DNA of 64,000 nucleotides from Pseudomonas sp. Irchel 3H7. Lineage in GTDB: Bacteria > Pseudomonadota > Gammaproteobacteria > Pseudomonadales > Pseudomonadaceae. The notes beneath the pieces are model-generated. The model worked only from the letters and a program-made list of their open reading frames with translations. It was not told the origin of the DNA and ran no database searches. Both the position numbers and the translations under genes were made by a program. Shown here piece after piece: positions 52,633 through 61,352 of the stretch. The stretch spans positions 248,001-312,000 of the forward strand of contig NZ_FYEA01000007.1 in NCBI RefSeq assembly GCF_900187605.1. Direction: 5' to 3'. Position 1 is the stretch's first letter. Every line of letters starts with the position of its first letter.

Positions 52633-55600
52633 TGAGCACAGGACTACTTGAACAAAGGCAGCAATATCGCACTGGTTACGAGTACGGCCCTTTCAAGGGC
52701 GAGACTGACCATGATAACGATGGCAAGAAGGAAATCGACTGCTCCGGGCTTCTGTATCGAATGCTGAAGGATGCGGGGTATACGATCCCTTACCTCACAA
52801 CATCAGGGTTGAATACCGACACTACTTATTTTGATGTGATCCCGCTTGCGGAAGTACAGCCAGGCGATATTGCGCTGTGGATAAACTTTCATGGGCACAC
52901 TGGGGTGATCGAAGATATCTCCGGATCGCCTGTTCGAGATCGGGGGAATTTCTTCGGTTCACAGTCTTCAAACGGACCGAAATCTGCCAAATATGGGGTG
53001 GGCAGTGGTTACTGGCCAATGCCTGAAAAGTTTTTACGCCCGAGGCCCCAATTCAGAGGCGCACAACCAGCACCCGCACCTAATCCTGCGCCGGCCCCTG
53101 TACCGGCAGGCCCAGCTCCGCTGATGAGCTTCCAATATCCATTCCGTAAACCAGATGGCAAGCAGTTCACTGGGGCTGACGAAGTATATAAGGTACTAGA
53201 GAGCGAAGTATCTGGTCATTATTTGTTAGGTAGTAACAAATTCTGGCATGGCGGATTACATGTTAGCAATGCAAGCGCTCCCCAATGTGTATTGGATGAA
53301 CCATTACGGTGTATGGCTGATGGTGAAGTCGTTGCTTATCGCCTAAATAAAGAATATCTAGAATCAACATTTGATGCAGGTGGGAGTTCAAAAAAATTAA
53401 AGTATTCGAATTCTTTCTGTCTGGTCCGGCACGAATATAAGTCTGCACCTAATCCAGAAGAAGGGGCGAATAAGGGGAAGCAAAATAAGCTGACATTCTA
53501 TAGCCTATATATGCATTTGCTACCGTTTGATCGTTATCCTATACCTCCTGAGGAAGCGCCTAAGCCGAAAGTGACAATGCAAGTCAATGATTTTAAAGCA
53601 TATGACGAATTGCCGGTGTCATCTAGTATTGTGTCTGTGGGTAAGTTAAATAAAGACTCGAAACTTGAAATCTTAGATCAAAGTCCGGTCGCGGGTACAG
53701 ACCGAATTTATGCTAAAGGTAAAATCATATCTGGAAGTGTGCAGCTAAACTCACAAAAGACACGAGAAGTAGGGAGTGAAGTCTGGTTTGCGTACTTAAA
53801 GGCCGGCGAACCCTATAAAAACAACGCCGGTGATAGAGTTTGGTTGGAAGAAAAGGTACCAGAGCGAGAGCGGCCAACCTATTGGCAGGGCAAGGTTCAT
53901 GGGACAGTAGTTAATAAGCTTCCCCTTTTCGGTGCACCGTCAGATCCTACTAATGGCAAGCCAGCGGGTGCTTCGCTCGGTGCCTTGCAGTTGATGATGA
54001 ACAGCGTCGTAGCTTTTGATAGTCAAAAAGTTTTGAATTTAGTTGTCGGGCCATCCCTGCAGCGTATGGCCGAATGCACGCTGGTGAGTGGTGGTCCGGT
54101 CGCCACAGGAAATGTGCCACCGACATTCTGGGCGTGTGTTGAAAATACTTCGGAAAATAATGTTCTAAAATGGAGTGTAGCTGAACCGGCATCTGTCGAC
54201 ACTGTTTTGAACATAGGAGTTGGAATTAAGGCGGGAGATCCTGTCGGTTACCTTGGGCAAATGGAGAATGTCACTGAAGCTGGGGAGGTTAGTAGTAAGT
54301 TCCAAGCCCATATAGAAATTTTTACCGCTGATACAGGTGTAGAAGACTTTTTGAATAATACTGCTGCCTTGAAAGTTGGCAGACAGTATTTGTATTTAGC
54401 CAAAAATTCTCTGGTTAAGTTAAAGGCCCCAGCCACTGGGGAAGTTTCTCTGAAAGAACTGCATGCTGTAGAGTTAAGCAAAGCGCCGATTTATAAAGAT
54501 ACACAAGAGTGGTATGAGATCAATGTAATAGACGAAGGGCAAAACGTGACCGGTTTAGTACGTAAGGCTGGCGCCACTTTAATATCGCAGCATGATTGGG
54601 CGAAGCTGGGCTTTCAGATAGTGGAGGAGTCAAACGCTGCTGCTGATGGATTTCTCGATCCAAACGATATGCCCGTTTTCTTCAAAAGATTGTTTGAAAA
54701 AATCGATAAAGATAATAATAAAGAGATAGACGCATCAGAGTTGGCCGACGCGTTGAAGGATACTGACACACGCTCTCAATGGTCAAAGCTTGTCGCCAAG
54801 CATCCAACGGAATGGAAAGATAGAGCTAATCAACCAAAATGGGCTCGACTGGATGATATTTTAGAGCATTCGCCAAAATTAAAGGCTCATGAAAAAGAGA
54901 GGATAGATAAATTTATCTTCTGGGATGAGCTATCTGGAAAAGCGTCAGTTGAATCCAGTCTAGTTTGGCACTTTCATCCGATAGAGTTCATAGCTGGGTT
55001 TACTTCATCGGCCGCGGAACTAATCTCTTTCGATCAAATGAAGAAAATGTTCCCAGACTCTACCGATCAAAAGCGTGAGGAGGTAAGGGGGTTATTTAAT
55101 AAGTATGCTGATCGATTTGAAATTAATACCGCGCCGAAAATGGCTCAGTTTTTTGCTCAAGTGAAGACCGAGGTTGGTAGCGCCTTGGTAGGTAAGGTAG
55201 AAGATCTTTGGTATTCAGCTGAAGCTCTCAGGTCTAAGTTTGGAAGGTATTTCAACACATATCCTGCGGAAGCTGAACTGTATGGATATAAACGCATTAC
55301 AATGGCGCAGTATAATGCACTAAGCCCTGCGGCAAAGAGCGCCTATACGATTCGTAAAAATAAAGCATATTCTCAATTCCCAAATGAAGACGAGATCGCG
55401 AAGCGTATTTATTGCTGCAACTCAGTTCAAGGTGGATTTGTATTGACTGCGGGTGGCTGTGAAGAAGGTAAGAAGTATAAAGGCAAAGGTTTTATTCAGC
55501 TGACGTGGAAATCAAACTATCAGGCGGTAGAGGACCGCTTAAAGCAAAAAATACCTGAGGAAACCATTGAAATGGTTTCCAATCCAGACCAGTTGCTGGA

Positions 55601-55778
55601 TACAAAAATAGGATTATTATCGGCTATGGGGTTTTGGGATGTAAATAATATAAATAATCTAGTCGCGCCAAATACGGACTCTACTAATAAAATTACAGAA
55701 GTAGTTAATAAGCATACTGATAGTTATGCGGAGCGCAGGACTAATTTTACAGCGATTTATCAGGAGCTTAATAAATGA
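52632..55778 (+). CDS. Multi-domain T6SS effector: NlpC/P60-like, M23-like, EF-hand and GH19-type lysozyme domains
   Basis: The protein has 1048 residues and no signal peptide. Residues 20-130 form an NlpC/P60-type domain: Cys37 in EIDCSG, directly after a calcium-loop-like DHDNDG, then PGDIALW and His89 in HGHTGVI. A Pro/Ala linker (145-163) follows. Residues 168-565 resemble an M23/LytM fold (HGGLHV with His206 and His210, ADGEVVAY, YSLYMHL with His295, HIEIF at 560-564), although the usual HxGxD is altered. Residues 692-703 form a canonical EF-hand loop. Residues 836-1046 are GH19/lysozyme-like (Glu847, YSAEALRSKFGRYF, YKGKGFIQLTWKSNY). It should degrade peptidoglycan. AT-rich composition suggests transfer. 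Confidence 0.85.
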   Translation: MSTGLLEQRQQYRTGYEYGPFKGETDHDNDGKKEIDCSGLLYRMLKDAGYTIPYLTTSGLNTDTTYFDVIPLAEVQPGDIALWINFHGHTGVIEDISGSPVRDRGNFFGSQSSNGPKSAKYGVGSGYWPMPEKFLRPRPQFRGAQPAPAPNPAPAPVPAGPAPLMSFQYPFRKPDGKQFTGADEVYKVLESEVSGHYLLGSNKFWHGGLHVSNASAPQCVLDEPLRCMADGEVVAYRLNKEYLESTFDAGGSSKKLKYSNSFCLVRHEYKSAPNPEEGANKGKQNKLTFYSLYMHLLPFDRYPIPPEEAPKPKVTMQVNDFKAYDELPVSSSIVSVGKLNKDSKLEILDQSPVAGTDRIYAKGKIISGSVQLNSQKTREVGSEVWFAYLKAGEPYKNNAGDRVWLEEKVPERERPTYWQGKVHGTVVNKLPLFGAPSDPTNGKPAGASLGALQLMMNSVVAFDSQKVLNLVVGPSLQRMAECTLVSGGPVATGNVPPTFWACVENTSENNVLKWSVAEPASVDTVLNIGVGIKAGDPVGYLGQMENVTEAGEVSSKFQAHIEIFTADTGVEDFLNNTAALKVGRQYLYLAKNSLVKLKAPATGEVSLKELHAVELSKAPIYKDTQEWYEINVIDEGQNVTGLVRKAGATLISQHDWAKLGFQIVEESNAAADGFLDPNDMPVFFKRLFEKIDKDNNKEIDASELADALKDTDTRSQWSKLVAKHPTEWKDRANQPKWARLDDILEHSPKLKAHEKERIDKFIFWDELSGKASVESSLVWHFHPIEFIAGFTSSAAELISFDQMKKMFPDSTDQKREEVRGLFNKYADRFEINTAPKMAQFFAQVKTEVGSALVGKVEDLWYSAEALRSKFGRYFNTYPAEAELYGYKRITMAQYNALSPAAKSAYTIRKNKAYSQFPNEDEIAKRIYCCNSVQGGFVLTAGGCEEGKKYKGKGFIQLTWKSNYQAVEDRLKQKIPEETIEMVSNPDQLLDTKIGLLSAMGFWDVNNINNLVAPNTDSTNKITEVVNKHTDSYAERRTNFTAIYQELNK

Positions 55779-56881
55779 TTATTTTAAAAAAATTTTGGTG
55801 TCTACAGATTTTTTTATTTATTTTTTTTGCTGGCCAGTCTTCATTTGGTACTGCAAGCGATAGTCTTCCTCCTGCAGAAATGGTGAAGAAACAGTTTGAT
55901 GTTGGTTTGGTTCCTGGATTAAAGTCTCCAAGACTCCTGGTCGTAAAAAATGACGATGCTGCACTTCCCGACAAACTAGTCTTGGTTGCTGAGGTGTCTG
56001 GGAAAGACTCGGTTATATTGAGCGCAAAATCGGCATTGGCGAAAATTAATAATGTGTATTCGCCTAAAAGTTATGACGGCTTCAATGTTTCTGTTGTTAA
56101 AGGCGTCGATAAAACTATAGGTGTTGTGGATTCTCAAGGGGAAATATACACCTTCAATTCAGACGCTCACGTTGTGGGAGATGTTTTGAATTTGATTACA
56201 AAAAAAGAAGACCAAACGTCGCAGAATTTTAATGTTCAATTTGAATATGATGCTACTCGCAAAAGTGTGGCAGTTAGCCGGGTTGTCTATACGGTTAATA
56301 ATGAATCGTGCGATAGATCTCTTAAGAGTGCTTATATTTTACCTCTGAATGTTTTGATTTCTAAATCACTTGAAGATTTCGACGGTGCGACTGCATTTGA
56401 ATATCTTCAAAAGTTAAATTTGGACATTCAGGCGGGGCGGGTGAAAGGTGAAAAACTCATGTCATCCTTTGTTGTCTCGACGGCAGACCAAGCACTCGTT
56501 GCATACAAAAATAATGATAAAAATAAGCTCATAGAATCTATGGGTTATCTTGTTGCCGATGGGGGCAGTAGTGAGTCGTGTGCACCTGAAAGCTACATAG
56601 CTGAAGCGTATTTCTATCCTGACAAGGTGGGTTGGTCCAATGATCTCGGATTTTTGTTTGCTGAGGCAGGATATTATTCAGAATCGGTTGAACTACTAAG
56701 AAAGGTGATTTCTGAAAACCCAGAGAGAACTGTCGCTTACTTGAATATAGCTGATGCATATTGGGGGTTGAGCCAAAAAGATTTGGCTGCAGAGAACTAT
56801 AAAAAATATATCTCTATGATGCAGCAGTCGGGAAAAGCCATGAAAATTCCTAAGAGAGTTTTAGAGCGATCGGGCTCTTGA
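55775..56881 (+). CDS. Secreted TPR protein, putative immunity protein A
   Basis: The protein of 368 residues has a signal peptide (LQIFLFIFFAGQSSFGTAS, about 10-28), a beta-rich middle (about 45-175) and C-terminal TPR-like helices (about 280-360; SNDLGFLFAEAGYYSESVELLRKV, AYLNIADAYWGL). Its C-terminal part is related to that of the protein at 57062-57994. It overlaps the effector gene (ATGA), the usual arrangement for a cognate immunity gene. It is strongly AT-rich like the effector's 3' half. Its predicted periplasmic location fits protection against a wall-degrading toxin. Confidence 0.75.
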   Translation: MIILKKFWCLQIFLFIFFAGQSSFGTASDSLPPAEMVKKQFDVGLVPGLKSPRLLVVKNDDAALPDKLVLVAEVSGKDSVILSAKSALAKINNVYSPKSYDGFNVSVVKGVDKTIGVVDSQGEIYTFNSDAHVVGDVLNLITKKEDQTSQNFNVQFEYDATRKSVAVSRVVYTVNNESCDRSLKSAYILPLNVLISKSLEDFDGATAFEYLQKLNLDIQAGRVKGEKLMSSFVVSTADQALVAYKNNDKNKLIESMGYLVADGGSSESCAPESYIAEAYFYPDKVGWSNDLGFLFAEAGYYSESVELLRKVISENPERTVAYLNIADAYWGLSQKDLAAENYKKYISMMQQSGKAMKIPKRVLERSGS

Positions 56882-56888
56882 GGCACTA

Positions 56889-56940
56889 GCCGGGTTAACG
56901 CATTGGGTGGACGGGATAATTCGTTTAACCCGGTGGCTTC
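56889..56940 (+). terminator. Possible stem-loop after the first TPR gene
   Basis: CCGGGTTAACG (56890-56900) and CGTTTAACCCGG (56922-56933) can pair across a 21-base loop and are followed by a modest T-rich stretch (GGTTTTAC). The long loop lowers confidence. The remaining bases up to 57061 hold no recognised feature. Confidence 0.35.
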
Positions 56941-57061
56941 GGTTTTACTACATGCCAAATAAATCTGTGCCTATCTTTCTTTATTTACTACGCGTCAGCA
57001 AGAATAGCATCAGTAGGTAAACAATACGCCGAAGCACGCATCGTTGCACTCGGGGGAGCTT

Positions 57062-57994
57062 ATGATGAGACTGGTAGTTTTTTTTGGTTTCGCGTTCTTG
57101 GCGGCAGTGGTTAGTGCGAACTCTATCTGTGAGGCTGATCTAAATGGGGATGGAATCTGCGATCCGTATAGTGTTAGCTCACTTGAGGATGACGGTACAA
57201 TTTCGCGAATCACTATAGATATTGGTGGGGGTAACAAGTCAGTTTCGGGGTTTTTTGAACTTGGAGACGGTGGGTTATCTGTAGGTTATCTACCAGGTGT
57301 ATTCTCGTTGTTGCTGGATTTTTATACTCGTAATACTGATCTTACGCAGTATAGTTTTAAATGGAGTTCTGCGCGGAAAGACTGGGTTCTCTATAAAAAA
57401 TCTACTTGGGCGGAACCTAGTAGAGATGAAAAATATACCTTGGGTGGTGAGAGGGTACCAGTTGAAGCACGATTTCCGCAGAAGTTTAATGTTCAGCGTG
57501 TGGCGTGTTGCACCCTGTTTTCTCAGTTCTCCGAAAATGGGCCAAATTTTAGCTATTTGAGTAATGAGGATCAGCTTGCAGAAATCAGGAAAGACTTCAA
57601 ATATATTCTTGATAAGCTTCCTCAGGGCGAAAAAGGAGAATTATTTTATGGGCTCGATGATCGCGGGAACAAGGTAAGGAGGAGTATTCCTCAAGAGCTG
57701 GTGTATGAGCTAACTTTGATAATATCCAATGATAATGTCGGGCCTCTAAATGACTATGCTTATTATTTGTATCGTAGCAAAAACAATGTTTTAGCTGCTT
57801 TGCTTTTGAGGGGGATTCATAAAAAGTTTCCGGAGAGAGTCGTTGCAACATTGAATTTGGCAGATGCTTATTGGGATATCGGAATGAAGTCCGACGCATG
57901 TCCGCTATATAAGGAATACATCGCTAAAATGACAATGAACGGAAAGGGTGAACGTATTCCGCAGGCAGCGAAATCTCGAGAAAACTGCAATTGA
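57062..57994 (+). CDS. Secreted TPR protein, putative immunity protein B
   Basis: The protein of 310 residues has a signal peptide (VVFFGFAFLAAVVSANS) followed immediately by a calcium-loop-like CEADLNGDGICDPY. A beta-rich middle and C-terminal TPR-like helices come next. PERVVATLNLADAYWDIG and the following LYKEYIAKM parallel PERTVAYLNIADAYWGLS and YKKYISMM in the preceding gene, so the two are paralogues fused to different N-terminal parts. GGGGGAG lies upstream; ATG 57062 or 57065 could start. Confidence 0.7.
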   Translation: MMRLVVFFGFAFLAAVVSANSICEADLNGDGICDPYSVSSLEDDGTISRITIDIGGGNKSVSGFFELGDGGLSVGYLPGVFSLLLDFYTRNTDLTQYSFKWSSARKDWVLYKKSTWAEPSRDEKYTLGGERVPVEARFPQKFNVQRVACCTLFSQFSENGPNFSYLSNEDQLAEIRKDFKYILDKLPQGEKGELFYGLDDRGNKVRRSIPQELVYELTLIISNDNVGPLNDYAYYLYRSKNNVLAALLLRGIHKKFPERVVATLNLADAYWDIGMKSDACPLYKEYIAKMTMNGKGERIPQAAKSRENCN

Positions 57995-58032
57995 GACGAG
58001 CCGCGTTTCACGGGGAGGAGTAGGGCGAGCAC

Positions 58033-58494
58033 ATGCAATTCAAAACTCTAGCGGTATCGCTGCTCGGCCTGATGTGGACGATCCCAGCGTTAGCCGAAAC
58101 CACCACGTTCAGTCCAACCAAAGGCGTCGACGCGACGCTGATTCTCGAAGGCTCCAAACTGAACATCGCGGTTAAAAGCGAAACGCACAGCGAGTCGCGA
58201 ACCATCGCTTTTGAAGCCGAGAACGAACTCCACATGCAGTTCGACGATTTCAATTTTGACGGCGACAAGGATTTCGCGATCTGGCAGCTCGATGACGGCA
58301 TGGGCACTTATGACTACTACCGAGTGTTCATTTATCAAGCCAAAACCGGCACCTTCGAAGAGTTACAGCCGGACTGCGGCGATGGCTTCGTTAACCTGCG
58401 CGTCGACAAAAAACGCAAAGCGTTGCTCAGCACTTACTGGGAAACGAACATCCCAAAGCAATGCATCACCCGATTCACCAAACGCAAAGCCTGA
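58033..58494 (+). CDS. XAC2610-like periplasmic protein, putative lysozyme-effector inhibitor
   Basis: The protein of 153 residues has a signal peptide ending at ALAE (about residue 22). The mature beta-rich domain has the signature FDDFNFDGDKDFAIW (about 75-89) and YYRVFIYQAKTGTFEEL, in line with the XAC2610 family. XAC2610 of Xanthomonas citri is the immunity protein of a GH19-domain effector and resembles i-type lysozyme inhibitors. This fits the GH19-like domain of the effector at 52632. GGGGAGGAG precedes the gene. GC content returns to the chromosomal level here. Confidence 0.75.
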   Translation: MQFKTLAVSLLGLMWTIPALAETTTFSPTKGVDATLILEGSKLNIAVKSETHSESRTIAFEAENELHMQFDDFNFDGDKDFAIWQLDDGMGTYDYYRVFIYQAKTGTFEELQPDCGDGFVNLRVDKKRKALLSTYWETNIPKQCITRFTKRKA

Positions 58495-58505
58495 ATGACT
58501 CAAGG

Positions 58506-59882
58506 ATGAACACAGTGAACCGTTTTGTTTTAACCCTGCTGGCCGTACTGCTGCCGGCTTCAGCGGCCTATGCACAGGACGATTGCAGCCATGTCACCTC
58601 AAGCCTGGAAATGGTTCCCTGCTCGGAGGCGGCGAAGAAGGCTGCCGATGCGCAGTTGAATGTCAGTTACAAGCAGTTGATGACGCGGCTTGAGTCTGAC
58701 TATCGAGCAGATCCGGCATTGGGCGCGGAGTACGCCGCGAAGGTCAAAGAGTCGCAACGTGCGTGGTTGAAGTTGCGCGATGCGAACTGCCCTTTGGAGG
58801 CATTCGAAATCGAGACGGGGATGCCGGCGCATGTGTTCGCCGTTAACTCTTGCATCGCCAGGATGAGCCGAGAGCGTTCGGCGTATCTGGACAAGATTGT
58901 CCCTGCTTTAGCATCCGACAAGAGCGCTTCGACGGCGCCGGCCAGCGGGGTTTGTCCTTCGGAGGAGTTTCCTGCTTTCCTGACAGCGTTTTCCGCCAAT
59001 AGCGAATCACAACGCCGTCTTACCGCAATGACGGTTAAGTCGCTGGTGTTGAAACCGGTAGCTGGGAAGGATCGAAGCACCTTTGAGCCTTCGACCTCGG
59101 GTGTTAGTGGAACAACGTTCACCTATCCGCTGATGGCTGCAATCACACCCGGCAAGACACCTGGAGTCGAGATCGAAGAGGTCGATGACAGTCACGTCAA
59201 CGTTGTGGATAAACGGGCGGGTAACAGCAATATCAAGATCTTCAACTTCTCTCGTCAGGCATGTTGGGTGCTTGAGGGGGTTGAGGATTGGTCGATTAGT
59301 GAGAAAGACTTGGTAGTGGCGAGCAAGCCCAAGTTGAGTGTTGAGGAGAATTTCTGCCGCCAACGTGCCAACGCCTTCGGTAATTTGGGAGGACTGGAGC
59401 AGTACCGTCTCACTGCAGAGCTTTTCGAGGCGTCACTGGAAAATGACCTTTGCGCAGCGCGTTCCGGAGATCCGGAATCCAGTTTGAGTGCAGCAAGTTT
59501 GAGCCTTTCGGGCATGGCGCCGCAGTTGCCAACGGATAAATTGGAGGCGTTGATCAAAGCTGCAGCGGCTACTTCGCCCGAAGGCGCACTGATGCTCTCG
59601 CTCTATTACTGCGACGGCAACACATTGGCTGGAACAGGTTCATGCCAACATCCAGCGTTGGCTGAAGAATCAATGATCCGGGCTGCGACTATGGGCAGCG
59701 TCCACGCGTTGGGTGCTTTAGGCTCCGCTTTCGAGCGAGGGGAACTGGTGACCAAGGATTTGTCCCGTGCTGTGGCCTGTTATGAAATGGGCGCGGCAAA
59801 GGGAAGTAAAGGATCGATCAATCGTTTGGATGAGTTAAAGAAAAACTCCACCACACCAATCAAACCCAGCTACTGCTACTGA
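58506..59882 (+). CDS. LprI-type inhibitor domain fused to Sel1-repeat domain, putative immunity protein
   Basis: The protein of 458 residues has a signal peptide ending AYAQ (about 24). It is followed by an LprI/DUF1311 domain (about 25-130; conserved Cys in DDCSH, VPCSEAAKKAADAQLN, SQRAWLKLRDANCPLEAF, NSCIARMSRERSAYL), a family that includes lysozyme inhibitors. From CPSEEFPAFLTAFSANSESQ to the end it is homologous to the protein at 51592-52632, with matching KIFNF..CWVLEGVEDWSI, SLSGMAP and YCD...CQHP blocks. ATG 58506 has no spaced Shine-Dalgarno. The in-frame GTG at 58515 has AAGGA 8 bases upstream and may be the true start. Confidence 0.75.
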   Translation: MNTVNRFVLTLLAVLLPASAAYAQDDCSHVTSSLEMVPCSEAAKKAADAQLNVSYKQLMTRLESDYRADPALGAEYAAKVKESQRAWLKLRDANCPLEAFEIETGMPAHVFAVNSCIARMSRERSAYLDKIVPALASDKSASTAPASGVCPSEEFPAFLTAFSANSESQRRLTAMTVKSLVLKPVAGKDRSTFEPSTSGVSGTTFTYPLMAAITPGKTPGVEIEEVDDSHVNVVDKRAGNSNIKIFNFSRQACWVLEGVEDWSISEKDLVVASKPKLSVEENFCRQRANAFGNLGGLEQYRLTAELFEASLENDLCAARSGDPESSLSAASLSLSGMAPQLPTDKLEALIKAAAATSPEGALMLSLYYCDGNTLAGTGSCQHPALAEESMIRAATMGSVHALGALGSAFERGELVTKDLSRAVACYEMGAAKGSKGSINRLDELKKNSTTPIKPSYCY

Positions 59883-59948
59883 CAACCCCCGAAACCCCAC
59901 GCATTTCCTTTAAACTCCCCACCCCAAGGAATGCGCTCAGGACACGGA

Positions 59949-61343
59949 ATGCCAGCCCCCTCGACCTCGCTTCGCCCAGCGCTAGTGCTCTGGCTATACG
60001 CCGCCGCAATCGTGCACATTCTCGCCGGCCTCACCCTGACCTGGGCCGGTCACTCCGGATTACTCGACGGCTACCTGCACAATCTCGAACTCGCATTCTG
60101 GGGCGCTGATGCGGTTCCCACCGCCGGCCACGAACAACAAGTCTGGTGGCTCGCGCTGTTCGGCGCGACGCTGCAAAGTTATTCGCTGTACATGCTCGCG
60201 CTGGTGCACTTGGGCAATCGCTTGAAAACCCCGGCAGTCTGGGGCTGGTTGAGCGCCGGCATCCTGTTATGGGCGCCGCAGGACATGTGGCTCTCAGCGC
60301 AACAACAGGTCTGGTCGCACCTGTGGCTCGATGGTTTTGCGTTGCTGGTGCTATTGCCGCCGCTGGTTTGGTTGTATCGGCACGACCGCCGAAAATCGCC
60401 ACCAGAAAAGATGCCGAGTCAGTCCAACCCGTTTGCCGGCAGCGCTTTCAAACGCGTGCTGATCACCGGCGGTACCGGGTTCATCGGCGAAGCCTTGGTC
60501 AATCAATTACTCGACGCCGGCCACTCGGTCAGCGTACTGACGCGCGATCCGTTGAGCGCGTCCAATATATTCAACGGCCGCGTCCGCTGTGTGCATTCGT
60601 TCAGCGAACTCAGCCACGACGAAGCCTTCGACGTACTGATCAATCTCGCCGGCGCCCCAGTCGCCGGCCCACGCTGGACTCCCAAGCGTCAGGCGCAACT
60701 GCTCGCCAGCCGAGTCGGCACCACCGAAGCGTTGATGACCTGGTTGAAGAACGCCAAGCACAAACCAACGCTGTGGATTCAAGCCTCGGCCATCGGCTTC
60801 TACGGCGTGCGCGATGCCGGCGAAAGCCTCGACGAACACGCCAGCAAGGGCGACGGCTTCATGGCCGAACTCTGTGCGCGTTGGGAAGCTGCCGCGCAAC
60901 CGGCCACTGAGTTTGGCGTGCGTCAGGTGGTGCTGCGTCTTGGCGTGGTCTTTGGCTTGGGCGGTGCGTTGACGCCGTTACTGCTGCCGTTCCGCTTGGG
61001 TTTCGGTGGGCGCATGGGCGACGGTCGGCAGATCATGAGCTGGGTGCATCGCGACGATGTGCTTCAGGTGATCGCGCGGGCGTTCAACGACGACACTCTG
61101 CGTGGCACCTACAACATGGTCGCGCCCGAAACGGTCAGTCAGGCGGCGTTCGCCGGGCAGGCCGGCAAGGTCCTCAAGCGCCCGGTGTGGTTGCACATTC
61201 CCGCCGCGCCAGTGCGTGCAATGGCGGGGGAGATGGCGCAGTTGTTCTTCGACGGTCAGCGCGTGGTGCCGCAGCGTTTGACCGAGGCCGGCTACACGTT
61301 CCGCTATCCAACCCTCGACGCCGCTCTGCGCGATCTGACCTGA
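59949..61343 (+). CDS. TIGR01777-type SDR epimerase with N-terminal membrane region
   Basis: The protein of 464 residues has an N-terminal half (about 1-145) with roughly four membrane helices. The second half (about 165-460) is an SDR-family NAD(P)-binding domain with ITGGTGFIGEALVNQLL, the family motif INLAGAPVAGPRWTPKRQAQLLASR, ASAIGFYGVRDAGESLDE and a C-terminal DUF1731 part. Family members are named epimerases without known substrate. ATG 59949 has AGGACACGG upstream. It lies 9 bases before the next gene, so they probably form an operon. Confidence 0.88.
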   Translation: MPAPSTSLRPALVLWLYAAAIVHILAGLTLTWAGHSGLLDGYLHNLELAFWGADAVPTAGHEQQVWWLALFGATLQSYSLYMLALVHLGNRLKTPAVWGWLSAGILLWAPQDMWLSAQQQVWSHLWLDGFALLVLLPPLVWLYRHDRRKSPPEKMPSQSNPFAGSAFKRVLITGGTGFIGEALVNQLLDAGHSVSVLTRDPLSASNIFNGRVRCVHSFSELSHDEAFDVLINLAGAPVAGPRWTPKRQAQLLASRVGTTEALMTWLKNAKHKPTLWIQASAIGFYGVRDAGESLDEHASKGDGFMAELCARWEAAAQPATEFGVRQVVLRLGVVFGLGGALTPLLLPFRLGFGGRMGDGRQIMSWVHRDDVLQVIARAFNDDTLRGTYNMVAPETVSQAAFAGQAGKVLKRPVWLHIPAAPVRAMAGEMAQLFFDGQRVVPQRLTEAGYTFRYPTLDAALRDLT

Positions 61344-61352
61344 GGATCGCTC

